From Ilumatobacteraceae bacterium (lineage in GTDB: Bacteria; Actinomycetota; Acidimicrobiia; Acidimicrobiales; Ilumatobacteraceae), in the NCBI GenBank assembly GCA_024644465.1, contig JAHEKY010000003.1, positions 1-64,000 of the forward strand: a stretch of DNA of 64,000 bases. The letters run 5' to 3'. Made by a program: the position numbers and the translations under genes. The notes under the pieces are model-generated. The model made no database searches. It was given only the letters and a program-made list of their open reading frames with translations, and had not been told where the DNA came from. Shown in pieces: positions 8,656 through 15,514 of this stretch. The number at the start of each line of letters is the position of its first letter. Position 1 is the first letter of the stretch.

Positions 8656-9720
8656 TCATCGGGCGACCGGCACGGGTACGGCTTCGAACAACTCGCGTAC
8701 CGCATCCTCCGGTGACAAATGGGCGCCCCGGTCGGTGCGCACCATGATGCGGTGCGAGAGCGTCGCCAGCCCGACCGCTTTCACGTCGTCCGGGGTGGCG
8801 TAGTTGCGGCCCCGTGCGGCCGCGTGGGCGCGCGTCGACGCGGCCAGCTGCAACGTCGCGCGAGGCGACAGACCGAGCTCGATGCCCGGGTGCCGCCGGC
8901 TCGCCTCGGAGATGTCGACCAGGTAGGACTTCAATGCGCCGGCGACGTAGACGGTGCGCACCGCAGCGATCATCCCGTTGATCTCCTCCGCGGAGACCAC
9001 CGGGCTGAGCGTGCGCAGCACGTTCGCCGACCCGAGGTCGTCGAGCATCTCGATCTCCGCGGTGCGGCCGGGGTAGCCGATCGAGATCCGCAGCAGGAAA
9101 CGGTCGAGTTGGCTCTCCGGCAGGCGGTACGTGCCCTCCTGGTCGACCGGGTTCTGGGTGGCGATCACCATGAACGGCGGCGCGAGCTCGCGGCTGACCG
9201 CATCGACGGTGACCTGACGCTCTTCCATCGCCTCGAGCAGTGCCGACTGGGTCTTCGGGGAGGCCCGGTTGATCTCGTCGGCGAGCACGATGTTCGCGAA
9301 CAGCGGGCCCGGCTCGAAGCGGAACTTCTCGGTAGAGCGCTGATAGATGCTGACCCCGACGAGGTCGGTCGGCAGTAGGTCGGGTGTGAACTGGACTCGC
9401 TTCCACGTGCAGTCGACCGACGCCGACAGCGCCTTGGCGAGGCTCGTCTTGCCGACGCCGGGAACGTCCTCGACGAGGAGGTGGCCCTCGGCGAGCATGC
9501 ACATGATCGCGAGCTCGATCGATTCGATCTTGCCGTGGATGACGAGCGCGATGTTCGCCGCGATCGCATCGAACAGTGCTGCGAAGCCGCGTGGTGCGAT
9601 GTCGATCGCACCCTCGGTGGCGCCATCACCCGTGTCGGCACCCGTGCCGGTCTCGAAGCGTTCGGAGACGCGTCGTGCCGCCGGCCCGGTCGTCGGTGTT
9701 CCGTCCTCGTCAAGATCCAT
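8656..9720 (-). CDS. MoxR-family AAA+ ATPase
   Basis: Cytoplasmic AAA+ ATPase of 354 residues, first gene of the MoxR-DUF58-transglutaminase operon. Walker A is visible in EDVPGVGKTSLAKA (about 85-97) and Walker B in IVLADEINRASP, followed by sensor regions and a C-terminal lid. The first 40 residues are poorly conserved and acidic. The ATG start is supported by GAGG a few bases upstream. MoxR proteins are regarded as chaperones that mature partner proteins carrying VWA-like domains. Confidence 0.92.
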   Translation of the reverse strand: MDLDEDGTPTTGPAARRVSERFETGTGADTGDGATEGAIDIAPRGFAALFDAIAANIALVIHGKIESIELAIMCMLAEGHLLVEDVPGVGKTSLAKALSASVDCTWKRVQFTPDLLPTDLVGVSIYQRSTEKFRFEPGPLFANIVLADEINRASPKTQSALLEAMEERQVTVDAVSRELAPPFMVIATQNPVDQEGTYRLPESQLDRFLLRISIGYPGRTAEIEMLDDLGSANVLRTLSPVVSAEEINGMIAAVRTVYVAGALKSYLVDISEASRRHPGIELGLSPRATLQLAASTRAHAAARGRNYATPDDVKAVGLATLSHRIMVRTDRGAHLSPEDAVRELFEAVPVPVAR

Positions 9721-9770
9721 CGTCACCTCGCGAAGGGTAGATGCAAACGCCCGGCTGCGACAGTCGGCGG

Positions 9771-9776
9771 TACCTT
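9771..9776 (+). promoter_or_regulatory. -10 element of a near-leaderless promoter for the ROK-like gene
   Basis: TACCTT lies eight bases before the ATG of the ROK-like gene, in the 64-base gap shared with the divergent MoxR operon. Confidence 0.4.
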
Positions 9777-9784
9777 CGTTCCCG

Positions 9785-10663
9785 ATGAGTTTCGCACCAG
9801 ACGACCCCGTCGAGTCGGTCCCGCACGTGCTCGCCGTCGCGGTGGAACCGTCCCGGCTCGCGGCCGGGCTCGTCGATGCTCGCGGCGACGTGCTGCTGCG
9901 CGACCGCGTGACGACGCCGGCGCGCGATGTCTGGCGATCCCTCGAACGCCTGATCCGCCGCGTGATCGCCGCTGCGCCCGACGGGCTGGGTGCGCCGAGC
10001 GGCGTCGGCGTCAGCTGTGTCGGGCCGGTCGATGTCCACGCGGGCACCGTGTCGCCGTCGATGGTGCCGACATGGACCAACTTCACCTTGCGTGAGCACA
10101 TGGAGCGGCTGACCGGACACGACGTCGAGCTCGACTCGGCCGGGGCGGCGGCGACCGAAGCGGAGCGCTGGCTCGGCGAGGCACGTGGTGTCGCCAGCTT
10201 CCTCAGTGTCCAGCTCGACGGGACGATCGAATCGGCCTGTGTGATCGACGGGGTGCGCCTGTCGGGGTCACACGGCAATGCCGGCTCGATCGCACACGTC
10301 GTCGTCGAGCCGAACGGCAAGCCCTGCCGGTGTGGCGCGCACGGTTGCGTGGAGGCCTACGTGTCGTCGACCGCGATCGAGGCCGAGATCAATCGGCCGC
10401 TCGGCAGGGCCACGGCGCCGACCGTCGAGCGGACCGGCATCATGCTCGGACGAGCGATCGCCTCGATGGCCGCGATGCTCGACGTGCGGACCGTGTTCGT
10501 GTCCGGCAACGTGATCGACGTGCTCGGCGACCCGATGCTGGCGGCGATGCACCGCGAGCTCGCCCTGCGGTCGCGACTCGCGTCGCTGACCGGGCTGCAG
10601 GTGATCGAGCCGCACGAACGGATCGCGCCGCTCGTCGCGGCGGCGGCACTGGCGCTCAACTGA
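9785..10663 (+). CDS. degenerate ROK-family protein (probable non-kinase)
   Basis: A protein of 292 residues with the fold signatures of the ROK sugar-kinase/repressor family but with catalytic positions changed. The zinc site CRCGAHGC (181-188) and its upstream His (H171 in NAGSIAH) are present. The N-terminal phosphate-binding motif DxGGT is replaced by AVAVEPS (about 17-23). The segment that normally holds the catalytic Asp (NDAN) reads DSAG (117-120). The usual AGEIGH sugar-binding motif has lost its Glu (AGSIAH). There is no N-terminal winged helix, so it is not a typical ROK repressor either. Its role is unknown; it may bind a sugar or act as a regulator. Confidence 0.8.
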   Translation: MSFAPDDPVESVPHVLAVAVEPSRLAAGLVDARGDVLLRDRVTTPARDVWRSLERLIRRVIAAAPDGLGAPSGVGVSCVGPVDVHAGTVSPSMVPTWTNFTLREHMERLTGHDVELDSAGAAATEAERWLGEARGVASFLSVQLDGTIESACVIDGVRLSGSHGNAGSIAHVVVEPNGKPCRCGAHGCVEAYVSSTAIEAEINRPLGRATAPTVERTGIMLGRAIASMAAMLDVRTVFVSGNVIDVLGDPMLAAMHRELALRSRLASLTGLQVIEPHERIAPLVAAAALALN

Positions 10664-10696
10664 CCGCCCGGCTACCGCGCGGTAACCACATCCGAT

Positions 10697-10702
10697 TACG
10701 CT
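10697..10702 (+). promoter_or_regulatory. -10 element of a leaderless promoter for the acyl-CoA dehydrogenase gene
   Basis: TACGCT is followed by seven bases and then the ATG. No Shine-Dalgarno sequence is present. Confidence 0.5.
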
Positions 10703-10709
10703 CGCCCAC

Positions 10710-11936
10710 ATGGACCCGACCTACACCCCCGAAGCCGAGGCATACCGCGAAAAGGTGCAGGCCTTCCTCGCCGAGAAGCTCCCGGCCGACTGGCAGGGCA
10801 CCGGCGTGCTGGAAGGCGACGAACTCGCCGACTTCGTGACCGAGTGGCGCAAGACGCTCTACGAGGCGAACTACCTCGCCCCCGGGTGGCCCCAGGACGT
10901 CGGGGGCGCGGGTCTGTCTGCGACCGAACAGGTGATCCTCGCCGAGGAGTTCACGAAGGCCGGCGTCCCGGGCGGTGGCCCCAACGACGTGTTCGGCATC
11001 CAGATGCTCGGCAACACGATGCTGATGTGGGGGACCGACGATCAGAAGCGGCACTTCCTGCCCCGGATCCTCTCGGGCGAGGACACGTGGTGTCAGGGTT
11101 ATTCCGAGCCGAACGCAGGCTCCGACCTCGGCAATGTCGGCCTGAAGGCGGAACTCGACGGCGATGAATGGATCCTCAACGGGCAGAAGATCTGGACGTC
11201 GGCCGGGCATCTCGCCGACCACATCTTCACGCTCGCCCGCACGGATCCGGACGCTCCGAAGCACAAGGGCATCTCGTTCCTGCTCGTACCGATGGACCAG
11301 CCCGGCATCGAGGTTCGCCCGATCAAGATGATCTCGGGCGACAGCGAGTTCAACGAGGTCTTCTACACCGACGCGCGGGTCCCGAGGGAAAACGTCGTCG
11401 GCGGCGTCAACAACGGGTGGGCGGTGGCGATGTCGCTGCTCGGCTTCGAGCGCGGCGAGGCGGCCGCGACCGGGCCGATCCGCTTCAAGGGTGAGATCGA
11501 CCGGCTGATCGCGATGGCCGCGGAGCGCGGCCTCACCGACGACCCCGAGATCCGTCAGCGGCTCGCGTGGTGCTACTCGAAGGTCGAGATCATGAAGTAT
11601 CTCGGCCAGCGCACGCTGACGAAGTTCCTCGCCGGCCATCACCCCGGCCCCGACGGTGCCATCTCGAAGCTGTACTGGAGCGAGTACCACAAGGTCTCGA
11701 CCGAGCTGGCGATGGACATTCTCGGCGCCGACGCTCTCTTCTGGGAGGGGCGCCGGCCCTCGTCGGCGTTCAGCGCCGACGATGCAGGGGCCGCCAATTC
11801 GTCGGCCTCGTGGATCGGGACGTTCCTCAACGCACGCGCCGGGACGATCTATGCCGGGTCGTCGCAGATCCAGCGCAACATCATCGGCGAGATGATCCTC
11901 GGTCTGCCGAAGGAACCGAAGCCACCGGCTCCGTGA
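10710..11936 (+). CDS. acyl-CoA dehydrogenase family protein
   Basis: FAD-dependent enzyme of 408 residues that oxidises an acyl-CoA thioester to the 2-enoyl-CoA. The FAD/substrate signature is WCQGYSEPNAGSDL (127-140), and the C-terminal signature is GTIYAGSSQIQRN. The Glu that serves as catalytic base in medium-chain enzymes (IYEGT) is replaced by Ala. E247 in LGFERG occupies the position used by isovaleryl-CoA dehydrogenase-type enzymes, so activity is still likely. Many actinobacterial FadE proteins of lipid and sterol breakdown have this pattern. The substrate cannot be told. The next gene is coupled through a GTGA overlap. Confidence 0.9.
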   Translation: MDPTYTPEAEAYREKVQAFLAEKLPADWQGTGVLEGDELADFVTEWRKTLYEANYLAPGWPQDVGGAGLSATEQVILAEEFTKAGVPGGGPNDVFGIQMLGNTMLMWGTDDQKRHFLPRILSGEDTWCQGYSEPNAGSDLGNVGLKAELDGDEWILNGQKIWTSAGHLADHIFTLARTDPDAPKHKGISFLLVPMDQPGIEVRPIKMISGDSEFNEVFYTDARVPRENVVGGVNNGWAVAMSLLGFERGEAAATGPIRFKGEIDRLIAMAAERGLTDDPEIRQRLAWCYSKVEIMKYLGQRTLTKFLAGHHPGPDGAISKLYWSEYHKVSTELAMDILGADALFWEGRRPSSAFSADDAGAANSSASWIGTFLNARAGTIYAGSSQIQRNIIGEMILGLPKEPKPPAP

Positions 11937-12193
11937 TCCGATCACTGCCCCGGATCATGGCCCGCCTGCTCGGGACCCCCTCGCTGTGGCCGACCGCGGT
12001 ACGGCAGGTCAAGCGGCTCGCCGCGCCCGGGTGGTGGCGGCGATGGCCGTTCCTGCCGTTGCCCTCGAGTGAGTACCTCGAGTTCAGGATGATCACGCAG
12101 TACGGGGACGCCGCGCATCGCCCCGAGGTCGCCGATGTGGTGAACTATCTCAGATGGTGCAGGGAATGGGATCGAGCAGCCCCGACCGTCTGA
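11933..12193 (+). CDS. conserved small protein coupled to acyl-CoA dehydrogenase
   Basis: An 86-residue protein starting at a GTG that overlaps the dehydrogenase stop (GTGA). It is basic, with a Trp/Pro-rich centre (PGWWRRWPFLPLP) and a second half containing YLEFRMITQYGD. It resembles small conserved actinobacterial proteins of unknown function that I know only by their sequence pattern. Close coupling suggests co-expression with the dehydrogenase. No signal peptide or membrane helix is evident. Confidence 0.7.
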   Translation: MIRSLPRIMARLLGTPSLWPTAVRQVKRLAAPGWWRRWPFLPLPSSEYLEFRMITQYGDAAHRPEVADVVNYLRWCREWDRAAPTV

Positions 12194-12252
12194 GTCGCTG
12201 CACGCACTCGGCGGAGCGAATATCGATCTCGATCGTCGGACGCGTCGATCGA

Positions 12253-12258
12253 TAAGGT
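12253..12258 (+). promoter_or_regulatory. -10 element of a leaderless promoter for the HNH gene
   Basis: TAAGGT is followed by six bases and then the ATG at 12265, with no Shine-Dalgarno sequence. Confidence 0.5.
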
Positions 12259-12264
12259 CCGCAG

Positions 12265-12762
12265 ATGCTGAGCGCGCTCGTTCTCAATGCCACCTATGAG
12301 CCGCTCTCCGTCGTGTCCGCACGCCGTGCCACCTGCCTCGTGCTCGCGGAGAAGGCCGACATGCTCGAACACGACGGCATCGTGCTGCACTCCGAGTCGC
12401 TCGACGTCAAGCAGCCGTCCGTGATCCGGCTGAGGTACATGGTCAAGGTGCCGTACGTCCGCCGGTCGTCGATGTCGCGCCGCGCGATCTTCGCGAGAGA
12501 CGACCACCGCTGCCAGTACTGCGGGGACCGCGCCGACTCGATCGACCACGTGCTGCCGCGTTCGCGCGGCGGTCCGCACAGTTGGGAGAACGTCGCGGCG
12601 GCGTGCAAGCCGTGCAACCTCAGCAAGCGCGACCGCACGCCGGAGGAGGCGGGGATGCGGCTGGCGCGACCCTGCCGCGCGCCGCGGGCGACGGCGTGGG
12701 TCATCGTGTCGGTCAGCGGGGTGCCCGACACGTGGCGGCCCTATCTGCCACGGGCCTCGTGA
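12265..12762 (+). CDS. HNH endonuclease-domain protein
   Basis: A 165-residue protein. The N-terminal half has the pattern common to a conserved actinobacterial HNH family (ALVLNATYEPLSVVSARRA). The HNH core is complete: CQYCG, IDHVLPRSRGG, then ENVAAACKPCN, giving two Cys pairs that bind structural zinc plus the DH catalytic pair. Members are widespread chromosomal proteins of undefined role, possibly in DNA repair. Nothing here suggests a mobile element or restriction system. Confidence 0.88.
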   Translation: MLSALVLNATYEPLSVVSARRATCLVLAEKADMLEHDGIVLHSESLDVKQPSVIRLRYMVKVPYVRRSSMSRRAIFARDDHRCQYCGDRADSIDHVLPRSRGGPHSWENVAAACKPCNLSKRDRTPEEAGMRLARPCRAPRATAWVIVSVSGVPDTWRPYLPRAS

Positions 12763-12793
12763 CTGGTCCGGCGCGCCGGCCACCTGCCGCGAC

Positions 12794-13507
12794 GTGACGT
12801 ACGAGTTGATCGAGCGAGCCGGTACGGCCGCCGAGTTGCATGCGCTGGCGCTTCCTGATCCGGCGCGCCCGGAGCTGTGGTGGCATCGCGTGACGTCACC
12901 TGCACTCGTGCTCGGCTCGACCCAGCGCGACGAAGTGGTCGACGTCGATGCGTGCGCCGCCGCGGGTGTGGACCTCGTGCACCGTCGCAGCGGGGGCGGT
13001 GCGGTGCTGCTCGTCCCGGGTGCCGTCGCGTGGCTCGACGTCGTCCTCCCGGCCGGCGCGCCGGGGTGGGCCGCCGACGTACACGCACCGATGCGCTGGA
13101 TCGGCGCCCACCTCGCCGCTGCGGTGCGCGAGACGCTCGGCGGTTCGCACGACGTGACGTTCAACGCCGACGGGATGCGCCCGACCGCGTGGTCGCCCAC
13201 GGTGTGCTTCGACGGTGTCGGCCCCGGCGAGGTCCTCCTCGACGGAGCGAAGCTGATCGGGATCAGCCAGCGCCGGTCGCGCCCGGCCGCTCGGCTCCAG
13301 TGCTCCTGGTACCTCGCTCACGACCATCGCGACCTGGCCCGCCTGCTCGCGCCCGCGCATCGGCCACCGGTCGACGAATTGCAGGCGGTGGCGACCGTGC
13401 CGGCCGACCGGTCGGTGCGGATCCGAGATCTGGTGCACGAAGCGCTCGACCGCGAACTCGAGGGCACTCATGGGGCTCTGGGGAATGAAATGGGGAAGAA
13501 TGGTTGA
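12794..13507 (+). CDS. lipoate-protein ligase / octanoyltransferase-like protein
   Basis: A 237-residue protein of the biotin/lipoate A/B ligase fold. Visible motifs are RRSGGGAVLL (about 69-78, ligand loop) and the conserved lysine in DGAKLIGISQRR. A preceding Cys in TVCFDG matches the catalytic Cys position of LipM-type octanoyltransferases. It lacks an LplA-type C-terminal accessory domain. It may transfer octanoate or lipoate to carrier domains, but the acceptor is unknown. GTG start. Its last 12 or so codons coincide with the MraZ operator of the downstream division cluster. Confidence 0.72.
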   Translation: MTYELIERAGTAAELHALALPDPARPELWWHRVTSPALVLGSTQRDEVVDVDACAAAGVDLVHRRSGGGAVLLVPGAVAWLDVVLPAGAPGWAADVHAPMRWIGAHLAAAVRETLGGSHDVTFNADGMRPTAWSPTVCFDGVGPGEVLLDGAKLIGISQRRSRPAARLQCSWYLAHDHRDLARLLAPAHRPPVDELQAVATVPADRSVRIRDLVHEALDRELEGTHGALGNEMGKNG

Positions 13508-13536
13508 CGGTGGGGGCAAATGGGGTAACAATGGGG
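13471..13536 (+). promoter_or_regulatory. MraZ operator: repeated TGGGG boxes
   Basis: TGGGG-type boxes start at 13491, 13501 (degenerate, TGGTT), 13511 and 13521 in strict 10-base phase, then at 13532. Two further TGGGG copies lie at 13471 and 13479. This matches the known MraZ recognition pattern, TGGGN units separated by five bases. The array spans the end of the octanoyltransferase-like gene and the promoter, so MraZ probably autoregulates the dcw operon here. Confidence 0.85.
13504..13532 (+). promoter_or_regulatory. sigma-A-type promoter of the dcw cluster (PmraZ)
   Basis: -35 TTGACG (13504-13509), a 16-base spacer, and -10 TAACAA(T) (13526-13532). The whole promoter is embedded in the MraZ boxes, with the -35 starting inside the degenerate box. 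The predicted transcript has a leader of about 75-80 bases before the mraZ GTG. Confidence 0.7.
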
Positions 13537-13615
13537 CCCGCCGGGGAGCCCTCCCGCGATTTCCGGCGCGAACAGGCCCGTTGCGGGGGACCGAGCCAGG
13601 AACGAGACACGACGC

Positions 13616-14032
13616 GTGTTTGTGGGGGTACACGAGCGACAGCTCGACGAGCGAGGCCGGGTGGCACTGCCGCCGACCTTCCGCCACCCCCTCGGTGACC
13701 AGTGCTATCTCTTCTCCGGTGAAGACGGCTGTGTCAGCGTCCGCAGCGTCGAGTCCTTCAAGGACGAAGCGAACGACCTGATCGCCCGCGTGAAGCGCGG
13801 CGAAGCCAGCCGCGATCGCCAGCGGGCCTTCGCCGCGTCGGCCAACGAGGCCGCGATCGACAAGCAGGGTCGCGTGACACTGTCGCCCGAGCTGCGGACG
13901 TTCGCCGGCATCGAGCCGAACTCCGCGGTCGTCGTCCTCGGCGACCTCGACCACATCGAGATCTGGGAGCCGGCGGCGTACGCCGCGCACCACGATCTGG
14001 GGACCGACGAACTCACGGGGAGCGCATCATGA
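13616..14032 (+). CDS. mraZ: MraZ transcriptional regulator of the dcw cluster
   Basis: A 138-residue DNA-binding protein with two SpoVT/AbrB-like repeats. The signature of each repeat is visible: LDERGRVALP (about 9-18) and IDKQGRVTLS (about 79-88). It binds TGGGN repeats upstream of its own gene and represses the division and wall cluster in bacteria where it has been studied; such repeats are present at 13471-13536. GTG start. The stop overlaps the rsmH ATG (ATGA). Confidence 0.95.
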   Translation: MFVGVHERQLDERGRVALPPTFRHPLGDQCYLFSGEDGCVSVRSVESFKDEANDLIARVKRGEASRDRQRAFAASANEAAIDKQGRVTLSPELRTFAGIEPNSAVVVLGDLDHIEIWEPAAYAAHHDLGTDELTGSAS

Positions 14033-15030
14033 GCGCAACGGCCAGCGACGGCTTCGACCACCAGCCCGTCATGCTCGCGGAAGTGACCGAGCTCTTCGCC
14101 GGTGTGCCACGGGGGACGGTCGTCGACGCGACGCTCGGAGGCGGCGGGCACACGCTGGCCCTGCTCGAAGCCCACCCGCACCTCGACGTACTGGGGATCG
14201 ACCAGGATGCGGCCGCGCTCGATGCGGCGATCGCGCGGCTGAAGCACCTCCACCAACGCCTCCGCACGAGCCATCGGCGCTTCGACCAGTTCCGGGCGGC
14301 GATGGCCGACCACGGGATCACCGCGATCAGCGGTGCGCTGTTCGACCTCGGCGTCTCGTCGCCGCAGCTCGACCGCGGCGCGCGCGGCTTCTCGTACCGC
14401 AACGACGGCCCGCTCGACATGCGGATGGATGCCGACCAGCCGTGGTCGGCATCCGACGTCGTCAACGGCTACGACGAGCGGGAACTCGCACGGATCATCC
14501 GGGCGTACGGCGACGAGCGGTTCTCGGGTCGGATCGCGAAGGCGATCCTCGCAGCGCGGCCGATCCAGACGACGTTCGAGCTCGCAGAGGTCGTGACGAG
14601 CGCAATTCCCGCCCCGGCCCGTCGCACCGGCGGCCATCCGGCGAAGCGCACGTTCCAGGCGATCCGGATCGAGGTCAACGGGGAACTGGACGTCCTCCCG
14701 GGCGCGCTCGACCAGGCAGTGGAGGCGACCGTCCCCGGCGGCCGGATCGCCGTGCTGTCGTATCACTCGGGTGAGGACCGGATCGTCAAGGAGCGGTTCG
14801 CCGTCGCCGCCGGGGCCTGTGACTGCCCGCACGATCTGCCGTGCGTGTGCGGTGCGATCCAGACGGTCCGTCTCGTGCGGGGGATCCCGAAGCGGCCGAG
14901 CGCGGACGAACAGTCGGCGAACCGTCGCGCCGCCTCTGCGCGGTTGCGAGTCGTGGAGCGGATTCCCGCGACGCGCAAGTCGGATGGCAGCCTCGTCGAG
15001 CCCGACGCCGACCCGGAGGCCGCATCCTGA
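14029..15030 (+). CDS. rsmH: 16S rRNA (cytosine1402-N4)-methyltransferase
   Basis: S-adenosylmethionine-dependent methyltransferase of 333 residues (MraW) that modifies C1402 of 16S rRNA. It starts with FDHQPVMLAEV, the usual family N terminus. The SAM-binding motif is DATLGGGGHTLALLE (about 36-50), and LFDLGVSSPQLD and the C-terminal region (YHSGEDRIVKERF) are typical. It sits in its standard place between mraZ and ftsL, overlapping the former by four bases and the latter by one. Confidence 0.96.
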   Translation: MSATASDGFDHQPVMLAEVTELFAGVPRGTVVDATLGGGGHTLALLEAHPHLDVLGIDQDAAALDAAIARLKHLHQRLRTSHRRFDQFRAAMADHGITAISGALFDLGVSSPQLDRGARGFSYRNDGPLDMRMDADQPWSASDVVNGYDERELARIIRAYGDERFSGRIAKAILAARPIQTTFELAEVVTSAIPAPARRTGGHPAKRTFQAIRIEVNGELDVLPGALDQAVEATVPGGRIAVLSYHSGEDRIVKERFAVAAGACDCPHDLPCVCGAIQTVRLVRGIPKRPSADEQSANRRAASARLRVVERIPATRKSDGSLVEPDADPEAAS

Positions 15031-15503
15031 TGGCCGTCCCGCTCCGCCGTTCCGCTCCAGCGTCGGCCGCTCCGGCCGCGAAGCCACGGCTCTCGCTCGC
15101 CAGTCGCCGCCGCCGGCGCTGGCCGCTCGCATTCGGCGTCGTGGCGACGCTCATCGTGCTCGCCGGCCTGCTCGGTGCGGCGGTCTTTCACACCCAGCTC
15201 GCGGAACGGCAGTTGCGGATCGACGCGCTCGAACGCGCGGTCAACGCCGAGCGTGAACGGTTCGACGAGCTGCGGTACCGCCGCGCCGAACTGCGCTCGC
15301 CGGTCCGGCTCGCTGACGAAGCCGACCCACTCGGCATGGTCCGCGGTGACACCGGCGAGTTCGTCGACGTCGATCCGTGGCTGGTCGCCAGGCAACTCGC
15401 GGCGGCCGGCGTCGTGGAGGACCACACCCGACGGGTGATCATCGAGACCGACCCGCTCGAGCAGTTCAGCGACGTGAAACGCGTCTCGGCCGGGCAACCG
15501 TGA
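15030..15503 (+). CDS. ftsL: FtsL-like cell division protein
   Basis: A 157-residue bitopic membrane protein. A basic cytoplasmic tail rich in Ala/Arg (1-30) is followed by one membrane helix (about 31-52) and a short coiled coil rich in Glu/Arg (about 55-90). This is the architecture of FtsL, which with FtsB and FtsQ activates the FtsWI septal synthase. Sequence conservation in this family is low, so the call rests on topology and position between rsmH and ftsI. The ATG overlaps the rsmH stop by one base. The tail after the coiled coil is longer than in proteobacterial FtsL. Confidence 0.82.
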   Translation: MAVPLRRSAPASAAPAAKPRLSLASRRRRRWPLAFGVVATLIVLAGLLGAAVFHTQLAERQLRIDALERAVNAERERFDELRYRRAELRSPVRLADEADPLGMVRGDTGEFVDVDPWLVARQLAAAGVVEDHTRRVIIETDPLEQFSDVKRVSAGQP

Positions 15504-15514
15504 GGGGATCGAGC

